Source of the DNA: Callipepla californica brunnescens
Taxonomy: Eukaryota > Chordata > Aves > Galliformes > Odontophoridae
DNA: 64,000 nt
Direction of reading: 5' to 3'
NCBI GenBank assembly: GCA_023055505.1
Contig: JALIRH010000049.1
Coordinates: 3,410,001-3,474,000 of the forward strand
Part shown: positions 9,142 through 19,200 of the stretch, piece by piece
How the letters are laid out: every line of letters begins with the position of its first letter
How positions within the stretch are numbered: the first letter of the stretch is position 1
Translations under genes and position numbers: made by a program
The notes under the pieces: model-generated
Seen by the model: only the letters and a program-made list of their open reading frames with translations
Databases searched by the model: none
Told to the model about the DNA's origin: nothing

Positions 9142-9500
9142 AGCGGCCCTGCCCCCAGCCAGGGGGGGGGGAAAGGGATAACAGAGTGTATTGGACTGTG
9201 TGGATTCGATGGCCTGGCACATCAGAACCACAAAAATATAAGGCATTGGTGGACACTGGTGCACAGTGCACTCTAATGCCCTCAAGTCACCAAGGGACAG
9301 AATTAATCTATATTTCTGGGGTGACTGGGGGTTCCCAAGAGCTGACCAAGTTGGAGGCTGAAATAAGTCTCACTGGTAAAGACTGGCAAAAACATTCTAT
9401 TGTGACTGGCCCAGGGGCTCCATGTATACTTGGTATTGATTACCTCAAAAGGGGATATTTTAAGGATCCCAAAGGGTATCGATGGGCTTTTGGAATAGCT
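9135..9500 (+). pseudogene. ERV1 aspartic protease region
   Basis: The frame opens after a stop at 9132-9134, six bases before the gag stop, and is -1 relative to gag, as in many retroviruses that reach pro by frameshifting. No convincing slippery heptamer is visible in the short overlap, and a ten-G run at 9162-9171 may have changed length. The catalytic motif is LVDTGA with the aspartate at 9252-9254. The GAPCILGIDYL segment (about 9414-9446) resembles the C-terminal ILG motif of retropepsins. There is no stop before reverse transcriptase, so protease and RT form one frame. No dUTPase is present. Confidence 0.82.
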
Positions 9501-9778
9501 GCTGTGGGCGCAGATAACACTAAGCAGCTGTCTGCTTTGCCTGGCCTGTCAGAAGATCCGTCTGTTGTGGGGTTGCTACAAGTGAAGGAGCAACAGGTAC
9601 CGATTGCTACAAAAACGGTGCACAGACGGCAGTACCGCACCAACAGGGATTCCTTGCTCCCCATTCATAACCTGATGCGTCAGCTAGAGAGCCAGGGAGT
9701 GATCAGCAAAACTCACTCCCCGTTTAACAGCCCCATATGGCCAGTGCGTAAAGCCAATGGAGAATGGAGGTTGACGGT

Positions 9779-10024
9779 TGTCATGGTTTTATGATTTTTG
9801 ATACTGGTATTCCACATCATAACATCATGTATTGCATTGAGAGTTAAAGAGCTAATGCTCCAGCTGCATGCTGGGTATACCTGACCGGGAATCGAACCCG
9901 GGCCGCGACCGTGAGAGCGCCGGCTCCTAACCACTAGACCAAGAGCAATAGCTCTTTAACTCTCAATGCAATACATGATGCTATGATGTGGAATACCAGT
10001 ATCAAAAATCATAAAACCATGACA
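9779..10024. mobile_element. Palindromic LTR-end mini-element carrying a tRNA-Glu-like core
   Basis: A 246-bp insertion in ERV1 RT. The first 82 bases (9779-9860) are the left end of the ERV family LTR, from TGTCATGG to the GAGTTAAAGAGCTA block. The last 82 bases (9943-10024) are an inverted copy that differs at two positions. The left arm goes on with further LTR text (CTCCAGCTGCAT and GGTATACCTG, with a gap of about 18 bases relative to the ERV1 LTR). It switches to tRNA sequence at a shared CCTG. On the right side the switch is abrupt. Both ends are therefore U3-type ends, unlike a normal LTR (U3 left, U5 right). With TG...CA ends and a 5-bp duplication, it was most likely integrated in trans by an integrase of this family. 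Confidence 0.9.
9878..9948 (-). pseudogene. tRNA-Glu(CTC)-like sequence, acceptor stem lost
   Basis: On the minus strand an A box (TGGTCTAGTGG), a D arm, an anticodon loop CTCTCAC with anticodon CTC (plus-strand 9913-9915), and a T arm with CCGGG/CCCGG stem and B box GGTTCGATTCC follow in order and at tRNA spacing. This matches vertebrate tRNA-Glu. The acceptor stem pairs at only about three of seven positions, because its 5' strand is replaced by LTR sequence. The anticodon stem has a G-G mismatch next to the loop and a G-T pair. It should not give a working tRNA, but the internal Pol III promoter boxes look intact. Confidence 0.9.
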
Positions 10025-11240
10025 ACGGTAGATTACCGTGGCCTGAACGAAGTCACACCTCCACTGAGTGCTGCTGTGCCGGACATGCTTCAACTCCAGT
10101 ATGAACTGGAGACAAAAGCAGCCAAGTGGTATGCCACCATTGACATTGCCAATGCCTTCTTTACAATTCCTCTGGCCACAGAATGCAGGCCACAGTTTGC
10201 CTTCACCTGGAGAGGCGTTCAGTACACCTGGAACCGTTTGCCCCAGGGGTGGAAGCACAGCCCAACCATTTGCCATGGGTTGATCCAAACTGCATTGGAA
10301 CAGGGCGGCGCTCCTGAGCACCTGCAGTACATTGATGACATCATTGTGTGGGGCAATACAGCAGGGGAAGTTTTCGAGAAAGGAGAGAGAATAATCCAGA
10401 TCCTCCTGCGAGCTGGCTTCGCTATTAAACGAAGCAAAGTAAAAGGGCCTGCACAGGAAAGTCAGTTCCTAGGAATAAAGTGGCAAGATGGACGTCGTCA
10501 CATCCCAACAGATGGGATTGACAAAACCATTGCTATGTCTCCACCCACCAGTAAGACAGAGCCAAGCTTTTCTGGGTGTAGTGGGCTTTTGGAGAATGCA
10601 TGTTCCAAACTACAGCCTCATTGTGAGCCCCCTTTATCAGGTGACCTGGAAGAAGAATGATTTTGTGTGGGGTCCTGAGCAGCAGCAGGCTTTTGAGCAA
10701 ATGAAGCAGGAGATAGCCCGTGCCGTGGCCCTGGGGCCAGTGCGGACGGGACAGGATGTAAAGAACATCCTCTACACTGCTGCTGGAAAGGAAGGTCCCA
10801 CTTGGAGTTTGTGGCAAAGAGCTTCTGGAGAGACCCGAGGCCGACCCCTTGGTTTCTGGAGTCGAGCATACAGGGGGTCTGAGGAGCGCTACACTCCAAC
10901 TGAGAAGGAGATCTTAGCCACGTATGAGGGGGTTCGAGCTGCTTCCGAAGTAATCGGTACCGAAACGCAGCTCCTTCTGGCACCTCGACTGCCAGTGCTG
11001 AATTGGATGTTTAAAGGAACAGTTCCCTCTACCCATCATGCTACTGATGCCACTTGGAGTAAGTGGATTGCGCTGATTACACAGCGAGCTCGGATGGGGA
11101 ACCTCAGTCATCCAGGAATCCTAGAAGTGATCATGGACTGGCCTGAAGGTAAAAAGTTTGGAACAACACCAGCAGAGGAGGTGTCACATGCTAAAGAAGC
11201 CCCACCATATAATGAACTAACAGAAGATGAAAAGAGATAC

Positions 11241-11710
11241 GCCCTGTTCACAGATGGATCGTGTCGCATTGTGGGAAAGCACCGCAAATGGAAATCTGCT
11301 GTATGGAGTCCCATGCAACAAGTTGCAGAGGCCACTGAAGGAGAAGGAGAATCAAGTCAATTTGCAGAGGTAAAGGCTGTCCAATTAGCCTTAAATATTG
11401 CTGAACGTGAGAGGTGGCCAGTGCTTTATCTTTATACTGACTCATGGATGGTGGCAAATGCTTTGTGGGGGTGGTTACAGCAGTGGGAACAAAATGGTTG
11501 GCAACGGAAGGGTAAACCTATTTGGGCCGCTGAACTGTGGAAAGATATTGCTGCCCGAATAAAGAACATGGTTGTAAAGGTGCGCCATGTAGATGCTCAT
11601 GTTCCTAAGAGCCGGGCAACTGAAGAACAACAAAACAACCACCAAGTAGATCGAGCTGCCAAAGTTAAGGTGACTCAAGTAGACCTGGACTGGCAACATA
11701 AGAGTGAATT
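11241..11710 (+). pseudogene. ERV1 RNase H domain
   Basis: In the same frame as the RT connection. The catalytic acidic residues are visible: FTDGS with aspartate at 11253-11255, the glutamate in QFAEVKAVQLAL, the aspartate in LYTDSWMVANAL, and the VRHVDAHVPK segment at the end. It would degrade the RNA strand of RNA/DNA hybrids. This stretch itself carries no stop or frameshift. The gene is counted as broken because of the lesions on either side. Confidence 0.92.
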
Positions 11711-12573
11711 ATTTTTAGCTCGGTGGGCCCATGAGACCTCGGGCCATCAAGGAAGAGATGCGACCTATAAGTGGGCTAGAGACCGAGGGGTGGACTTAAC
11801 TATGGATGCTATTGCACAGGTGATCCATGACTGTGATACATGCGCCGCAATTAAACAAGCCAAGAGCATGAAACCTCTTTGGGAGGAAGGGCGATGGCAA
11901 AAATATAAATATGGGGAGGCGTGGCAGGTTGATTATATCACCTTGCCACGGTCTCGCAATGGTAAGTGTTATGTGCTCACCATGGTGGAAGCGACCACTG
12001 GGTGGCTTGAAACATACGCAGTACCCCATGCTACCGCCCGAAACACCATTCTAGGTCTGGAGAAACAAGTCCTGTGGCGACATGGTACTCCAGAAAGAAT
12101 TGAGTCTGATAATGGAAGTCATTTTAAAAATTCTCTTGTAGATACTTGGACCAAAGATCATGGCATTGAATGGATTTATCATATCCCCTATCACGCACCA
12201 GCTTCTGGTAAAATTGAAAGGTACAATGGATTGTTAAAAACCATGTTGAAAGCAATGGGTGGTGGAACATTTAAGCACTGGGAGAAAAATTTGTCAGAAG
12301 CCACCTGGTTGGTCAACACTCGAGGATCCATCAATCGCAATGGTCCAATCCAGCTCTCTGCCTAAGGTAGAGGGAGATAAGGTCCCTGTAGTACACGTAA
12401 AGAACATGTTGGGCAAAGCAGTTTGGGTACTTCCAGCTTCTGGAAAGGGCAAACCTCTCCGTGGAACTGTCTTTGCTCAGGGACCTGGGTCTACCTGGTG
12501 GGTGATGCAGAAGAATGGGGATGTTCAATGTATACCACAAGGGAATTTGATGTCTGGAGACTGCCCTCAATAA
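11711..12573 (+). pseudogene. ERV1 integrase (C-terminal frameshift)
   Basis: The zinc-binding N-domain shows HETSGH and CDTC. The catalytic core has Asp in WQVDY (11931-11933), Asp in ESDNGSHF (12108-12110) and Glu in GKIERYNG (12216-12218), with exactly 35 residues between the second Asp and the Glu, the D,D-35-E spacing. The frame is lost near 12350 and stops at 12363-12365. The C-terminal domain continues in another frame to 12573 with VPVVHVKNML and STWWVMQKNGDV, the usual SH3-like end. Apart from this shift the protein is intact, so it was probably functional until fairly recently in element terms. Confidence 0.94.
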
Positions 12574-12672
12574 TTCTATGTATATACTTGTATATATATT
12601 GTGTGCGTGTATCTAATGCACGTTAATCATTGTTCTTCTGTATGTATCAAGCATGATACAGTGATGTGGAAT
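12574..12672 (+). other. ERV1 3' untranslated stretch, no env
   Basis: Only about 100 bp of AT-rich sequence lies between the integrase stop and the polypurine tract, and it encodes nothing recognisable. The element therefore has no envelope gene and no obvious remnant of one. Confidence 0.8.
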
Positions 12673-12683
12673 AAGGGGTGGAA
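12673..12683 (+). other. ERV1 polypurine tract
   Basis: AAGGGGTGGAA lies directly before the TG of the 3' LTR. A purine run at this position primes plus-strand DNA synthesis in retroviruses. One T interrupts the run. Confidence 0.75.
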
Positions 12684-12947
12684 TGTCGTGGTTTTATGAT
12701 TTTTTGGTACTGGTATTCCACATCATGGCATCAGGTGGTGCATTGGGAGTCAGGGAGAACTACATTCCCCGGAGGACTTTGCAATGCTTTCTATTTTTTC
12801 ACGTGTTTTCCGCTCAGCGGGAACAGATAAAAACCCTCTGCAGTCACGGGACGTTCTCTCTCTTTCCTCTAGGATCACTTAGGAGTGGGTGCTCGCTGCC
12901 GTCCGCCTTCAGCGTTAGCGTAAGGCCTTCGGTTTATCGGGCACTCA

Positions 12948-13002
<55 letters not shown>

Positions 13003-13243
13003 CTCATTTTGTTTGATTATTGGGCTTAATTCCAAATTGAATTACATTATATTGTGTTATTTACTTCCTGATGTCTTATTTAGAAAATTAGATTTTCCCC
13101 CTCAGATCGTTGCCGCTGTTTTGTTTTGGGGCTTATCTCCCTTTTTTCCCTTTCCCCCTTCCCCCTGTCCGGGGTGTGGGCCTGTGGGTCTCCTACCTTG
13201 GTTGTTGCGGGGCCGGGCCTAGCCAGCCCACAAACCCCTGACA
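12684..13243 (+). repeat. ERV1 3' LTR (short U3 subtype)
   Basis: It starts TGTCGTGG and ends CCTGACA. It aligns with the 5' LTR but lacks about 60 bp of U3 (5' LTR near 5937-6000), reads CATGGCATCAGGTGGTGCATTGGGAG where the others read CATAACATCATGTATTGCATTAAGAG-like text, and has an expanded CT run. TATA-like GATAAAAA is at 12826-12833. It is less like its own partner than that partner is like the ERV2 LTR. Confidence 0.93.
12955..12999. repeat. (CT)n microsatellite in ERV1 3' LTR
   Basis: About 22 uninterrupted CT dinucleotides, where the other LTRs have only CACTCTCTCTTGCTC. It is a lineage-specific expansion and useful as a length marker. Confidence 0.95.
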
Positions 13244-13248
13244 GGACA

Positions 13249-16200
13249 CACTGAGTTCTATGGCCCCATTGATTCCTATGGCCCCATTGATTCCTATGGT
13301 CCCATTGATCCCTATGGCCCCATTGATCCATATGGCTTCATTGATCCCTATGTCTCCATTGATCCCTATGGCCACATTGAGATCTATGGCCCCATTGATT
13401 TCTATGGCCCCATTGATTCCTATGGTCCCATTGATTTCTAAGGCTACATTGATCCCTATGGCCCATTGATCCCTATGGCCCCATTGATTCCTATGGCCGC
13501 ATTGATCCCTATGGCCCTATAGATCCCTATGGCCCCATAGATTCCAATGGCCACATTGATCCCTATGGCCCAACTGAGTTCTATGGCCCCATTGATTCCT
13601 ATGGCCCCATTGAGATCTATGGCCCCATTGATCCCTATGGCCCCATAGATTCCTATGGCCGCATCGATCCCTATGGCCCCATTGATTACAATGGCCCTAT
13701 TGATTCCTATGGTCCCATTGATCCCTACGGCCGTATTGAGTTCTATGGCCCCATTGATCCCTATGGCCCCATTGATTCCTATGGCCCCATTGATTCCTAT
13801 GGCCCCATTGATTCCTGAGGCCCCATTGATCCATATGGCCCCATTGATCTATATGGCCCCATTGATTCTTATGACCCCATTGAATCCTGTGGCCCCACTG
13901 GTCCCTATGGCTCCATTGATCGCTGTGGCCTCATTGATTCCTATGGCCCATTGATTCCTATGGTCCCATTGATTCCTGTGGCACCATTGATCCCTTTGGC
14001 CCCATCGATCCCTATGGCCCCATTGATTCCTATGGTCCCACTGATCCCTAAGGCCCCATTGAGTTCTATGGACCCATTGGGTTCTATGGCTCCATTGATT
14101 CCTATGGCCCCACTGATTCCTATGGCCCCATTGATTCCTATTGTCCCATTGATACCTGTGGCCCCATTGAGTTCTATGACCCCATTAATTCCTATGGCCA
14201 CATTGATCCCTATGGCCCCATTGATCCCTATGGCCCTATTGATTCCTATGGCCCCACTGATTCCTATGACCGCATTGATCCCTATGGCCCTATAGATCCC
14301 TTTGGCCCCATAGATCCCTATGGTCTCATTGATCCCTATGGCCCCACTGAGTTCTATGGCCCCATTGATTCCTATGGCCCCATTGAGTTCTATGGCCCCA
14401 TTGATCCCTAAGGCCACATTGATTCCTATGGCCCCATCGATCCCTATGGCCCCATTGATTCCAATGGCCCTACTGATTCCTATGGTCCCATTGATACCTA
14501 CGGCCCCATTGAGTTCTATGGACCCATTGAGTTCTATGGCTCCTTTGATTCCTATGGCCCCACTGATTCCTACGGCCACATTGATTCTTATGGTCCCACT
14601 GATTCCTGTGGCCCCATTGAGTTCTATGGCCCCATTGATTCCTATGGCCACATTGATCCCTATGGCCCCATTGATTCCTGAGTCCCCATAGATCCCTGTG
14701 GCCCAATTGATTCCTATGGCCAAATTGATTCCTGTGGCCCCATTGATCCATATGGCTTCATTGATCCCTATGTCTCCATTGATCCCTATGGCCCCATTGA
14801 GATCTATGGCCCCATTGATTCCTATAGCCCCATTGATTCCTATGGTCCCATTGATTCCTATGGCCCCATTGATCCCTATGGCCCATTGATCCCTATGGCG
14901 CCATTGATTCCTATGGCCGCATTGATCCCTATGGCCCTATAGATCCCTATGGCCCCATAGATCCCTATGGCCACATTGATCCCTAAGGCCCCACTGAGTT
15001 CTATGGTCCCATTGATTCCTAAGGCCCCATTGAGTTCATTGACCCCATTGATCCCTATGGCCCCATAGATTCCAATGGCCCCATCGATCCCTATGGCCCC
15101 ATTGATTCCAATGGCCCTATTGATTCCTAAGGTCCCATTGATCCCTACGGCCCTTTTGAGTTCTATGGCCCCATTGATCCCTATGGCCCCATCGATCCCT
15201 ATGGCCCCATTGATTCCTATTGGCCCATTGATTCCTATGGCCCCATTGATTCCTATGTTCACATCGATCCCTGTGGCCCCATTGATCTCTATGACGCCAT
15301 TTATCCCTATGGCCCTATTGATTACTATGGCCCCATTGATGCCTATGGTCCCATTGTTCCCTATGGCCCCATTGATCCCTATGGCCCCATTGATCCCTAT
15401 GGCCCCATTGATTCCGATGGCTTCATTGATCCCTATGGCCCCATTGATTCCTGAGTCCCCATTGATCCCTGAGGCCCAATTGATTCCTATTGCCAAATTG
15501 ATTCCTATGCCCCAATTGATTCCTGTGGCCACATTGATCCCTATGGCTCCAGTGATGCCTATGGCCACATTGAGATCTATGGCCCCATTGATCCCTATGG
15601 CCCCATTGATCCCTAAGGCCCTATTGATTCCTATGGCCCCATTGATGCCTATGGTCCCATTGTTCCCTATGGCCCCATTGATCCCTATGGCCTTATTGAC
15701 CCCTATGGCCCCATTGATCCCTGTGGCCCAATTGATTCCTATTGCCAAATTGATTCCTATGCCCCAGTTGATTCCTGTGGCCACATTGATCCCTATGGCT
15801 CCATTGATCCCTATGGCTCCATTGATCCCAATGGCCACATTGAGATCTATGGCCCCATTTATTCATATGGCCCCATTGATTCCTATGGCCCCATTGATCC
15901 CTATGGCCCATTTATACCTATGGCCCCATTGATTCCTATGGCCGCATTGATCCCTATGGTCCTATAGATCCCTTTGGCCCCATAGATCCCTATGGCCTCA
16001 TTGATCCCTATGGCCCCAATGAGTTCTATGCCCGAATTGATTTCTATGTCCCTATTGAGTTCTATGGCCCCATTGATTCCTGAGGCCCCATTGATCCATA
16101 TGGACCCATTGATTCTTATGACCCCATTGATTCCTGTGGCCCCACTGGTCCCTATGGCTCCATTGATCGCTGTGGCCCCATTGATTCCTATGGCACATTG

Positions 16201-19200
16201 ATTCCCATGGCCCCATTGATTCCTATGGTCCCATTGATTCCTGTGGCCCCATTGATCCCTAGTGCCCCATCGATCCCTATGGCCCCTTTGATTCCTACGG
16301 TCCCATTGATCCCTGAGGCTCCATTGAGTTCTATGGCTCCTTTGATTCCTACGGCCCCATTGATTCCTATGGCCCTATTGATTCCCGTCGCCCCATTGAT
16401 TCCTGAGGCACCATTGATCCATATGGCCCCATTGCTCCTTATGGCCCCATTAATTCTTATGACCCCATTGATTCCTGTGGCCCAACTGGTCCCTATGGAT
16501 CCATTGATCGCTGTGGCCCCATTGATTCCTCTGGCCCCATTGATTCCTATGGTCCCATTGATTCCTGTGGCCCCATTGATCCATATGGCCCCATCGATCC
16601 CTAAGGCCCCATTGATTCCTATGGTCCCGTTGATCCCTAATGCCCCATTGAGTTCTATGCCCCATTGATCCCTATGGCCCCATTGATTCCTATGGTCCCA
16701 CTGATTCCTGTGGCCCCATTGAGTTCTATGACCCCATTAATTTCTATGGCCCCATTGATCCCTATGGCCCCATTGTTTCCTATGTTCCCATCGATCCCTA
16801 TGGCCCCATTGATCCTAATGGCCCCATTGATCCCTATGGCCCCATTGATTCCTATGGCCCCATTGCGGCCTCTGGTCCCATTGATCCCTATGGCTTCATT
16901 AATCCCTATGGTCCCATTGATTCCTATGAACCCACTTATTCCTATGGTCCCACTGAGTTCTAAGGCCCCATTGATCCCTATGGCCCCATTGATTCCTATG
17001 GCTCCATTGATCCCTAAGGCCCCATTGATTCCTGTGTCCCCATTGAACCCTGTGGCCCAATTGATTCCTGTGGCCCAATTGATTCCTGTGTCCACATTGA
17101 TCCCTATGGCTGCATTGATCCCTATGGCTCCATTGATCCCTATGGCCCCTTTGAGATCTATGGCCCCATTTATTCCTATGGCCCCATTGATTCCTATAGT
17201 CCCATTGGTTCCTATGGGCCCATTGATCCCTATGGCCCTTTTATCCCTATGGCCCCATTAATTCCTATGGCCGCATTGATCCCTATGGCCCTATAGAACC
17301 CCTTGGCCCCATAGATCCCTATGGCCTCATTGATTCCTATGGCCCCACTGAGTTCTATGGCCCCATTGATTTCTATGGCCCCATTGAGTTCTATGGCCCC
17401 ATTGATCCCTATGGCCTCATAGATTCCTATGGACCCATCGATCCCTATGGCCCCATTGATTCCAATGGCCCTATTGATTCCTATGGTCCCATTGATACCT
17501 AAGGCCCTATTGAGTTCTATGGCCCCATTGATCCCTATGGCCCCATTGAACCCTATGGCCCCATTGAATCCTATGTCCCCATTGATTCCTATTGTCCCAT
17601 TGATCCCTATGGCCCAATTGAGTTCTTTGGCCCCATTGATTCCTATGTTCCCATCGATCCCTATGGCCCCATTGATCCCTAAGGCTCCATTGATCCCTAT
17701 GGCCCTATTGATTCCTATGGCCCCATTGATGCCTATGGTCTTATTGATCTCTATGGCCCCATTGATCCCCATGGCACCATAAATCCCTATGGCCCTATTG
17801 AGTTCTATGGCCCCATTGATCCCTATGGCCCCATTGATCCCTATGGCCCCATTGATTCCTATGGCCCCATTGATTCCTATGGTCCCACTGAGTTCTAAGG
17901 CCCCATTAATACCTAAGGCCCCATTGATTCCTATGGCCCCATCGATCCCTATGGCCACATTGATTCTTATGGCCCCATCGATTCCTATGGTCCCATTGTT
18001 TCCTATGCTCCCATCGATCCCTATGGCCCCATTGATCCCAAAGGCCCCATTGATCCCTATGGACCCATTGATTCCTATGGTCCCACTGAGTTCTAAGGCC
18101 CCATTGATCCCTATGGCCCCATTGATTCCTATGGCCCGATTGATCCCTATTGCCCCATTGATTCCTGTGTCCCCATAGATCCCTGTGGCCCAATTGATTC
18201 CTATGGCCCAATTGATTCCTGTGGACACATTGATCCCTATGGCTCCATTGATCCCTATGGCTCCATTGATCCCTATGGCCCCATTGAGATCTATGGCCCC
18301 ATTTATTACTATGGCCCTATTGATTCCTAATCTCCCATTGATTCCTATGGTCCCATTGGTTCCTATGGCCCCATTGATCCCTATGGCCCATTTATCCCTA
18401 TGGCCCCATTGATCCCTATGGCCCTATAGATCCCCTTGGCCCCATAGATCCCTATGGCCTCATTGATCCCTATGGCCCCACTGAGTTCTATGGCCCCATT
18501 GATTCCTATGGCCCCATTGAGTTCTATGCCCCCTTTGATCCCTATGGCCCCATAGATTCCTATGCCCCCATCGATCCCTATGGCCCCATTGATCCCTATG
18601 GCCCCATTGATCCCTATGGCCCCATTGATTCCTATGGAACCATTGATTCCTATGGTCCCATTGATCCCTATGGCCCAATTGAGTTCTATGGCCCCATTGA
18701 TCCCTAAGGTCACATCGATCACTATGGTCATGAGTTCTATGCCCGAAATGATTTCTATGGCCCTATTGAGTTCTATGGCCCCATTAATTGCTATGGCCCC
18801 ATAGCTTCCTATGGCCCCATTGATTCCCGTGGCCCCTTTGATTCCTGAGGCCACAATGATCCATATGGCCCCATTGAACCTTAAGACCTCATTGATTCCT
18901 GTGTGCCCAATGGTTCCTATGGCTCCATTGATCGCTGTGGCCCCATTGATTCCTATGGCCCATGATTCCTATGGCCCCATTGATTCCTATGGTCCCATTG
19001 ATTCCTGTGGACCCATTGATCCCTATGGCCCCATCGATCCCTATGGCCCCATTGATTCCTATGGGCCCATTGATCCCTAAGGCCCCATTGAGTTTTATGG
19101 CACCTTTGATTCCTATGGCCCCACTGATTCGTATGGGCCCTTTGATTCCTATGGTCCCATTGATTCCTGTGGCCCCATTGAGTTCAATTACCCCATAAAT

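Larger units (their letters stand above)
9774..10029. other. Perfect 5-bp target-site duplication ACGGT
   Basis: ACGGT at 9774-9778 and again at 10025-10029 immediately flank the TG and CA ends of the inserted element. One copy is the coding sequence of the RT (Thr-Val in WRLTVDYRG). A perfect short duplication with TG...CA ends is the signature of retroviral-type integration. Confidence 0.93.
9501..11240 (+). pseudogene. ERV1 reverse transcriptase (interrupted and frameshifted)
   Basis: Palm and fingers are recognisable: SPFNSPIWPVRK before the insertion, DYRGLNE just after it, then KWYATIDIANAFFTIPL, LPQGWKHSP and the catalytic YIDD box at 10328-10339. A 246-bp insertion with a 5-bp duplication splits the gene after WRLTV at 9778. 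Removing 251 bp would leave the flanking frames in register, so the insertion is later than the ERV. A separate frameshift near 10555 divides the thumb. The connection domain continues with QAFLGVVGFWRM and FVWGPEQQQAFEQMK. The enzyme would copy viral RNA into DNA, but this copy cannot. Confidence 0.93.
5864..13243 (+). mobile_element. ERV1: env-less endogenous retrovirus with both LTRs
   Basis: A nearly complete, inactive provirus: 5' LTR 5864-6422, tRNA-Lys-type PBS 6427-6444, gag 6644-9141, pro-pol 9135-12573, polypurine tract 12673-12683, 3' LTR 12684-13243. Only about 100 bp separate the end of integrase from the polypurine tract, so there is no env. Breaks visible in the sequence are frameshifts near 7300, 7993, 8280, 10555 and 12350, a nonsense codon at 8731, and a 246-bp insertion at 9779. 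The flanking 5-mers (AACTC left, GGACA right) do not match, and the LTRs are of two subtypes. Lysine-type PBS suggests an ERVK-like label. The lack of env, zinc knuckles and dUTPase makes class assignment uncertain. Confidence 0.93.

Noticed and set aside
9162..9171. The ten-G run as a programmed frameshift site between gag and pro
   Set aside because: It lies after the gag stop, so it cannot act in this copy. Homopolymer length change is a simpler reading.
9878..9948. Functional tRNA-Glu gene
   Set aside because: The acceptor stem cannot pair (about three of seven positions) and the anticodon stem has a mismatch. It is kept as a pseudogene with intact promoter boxes.
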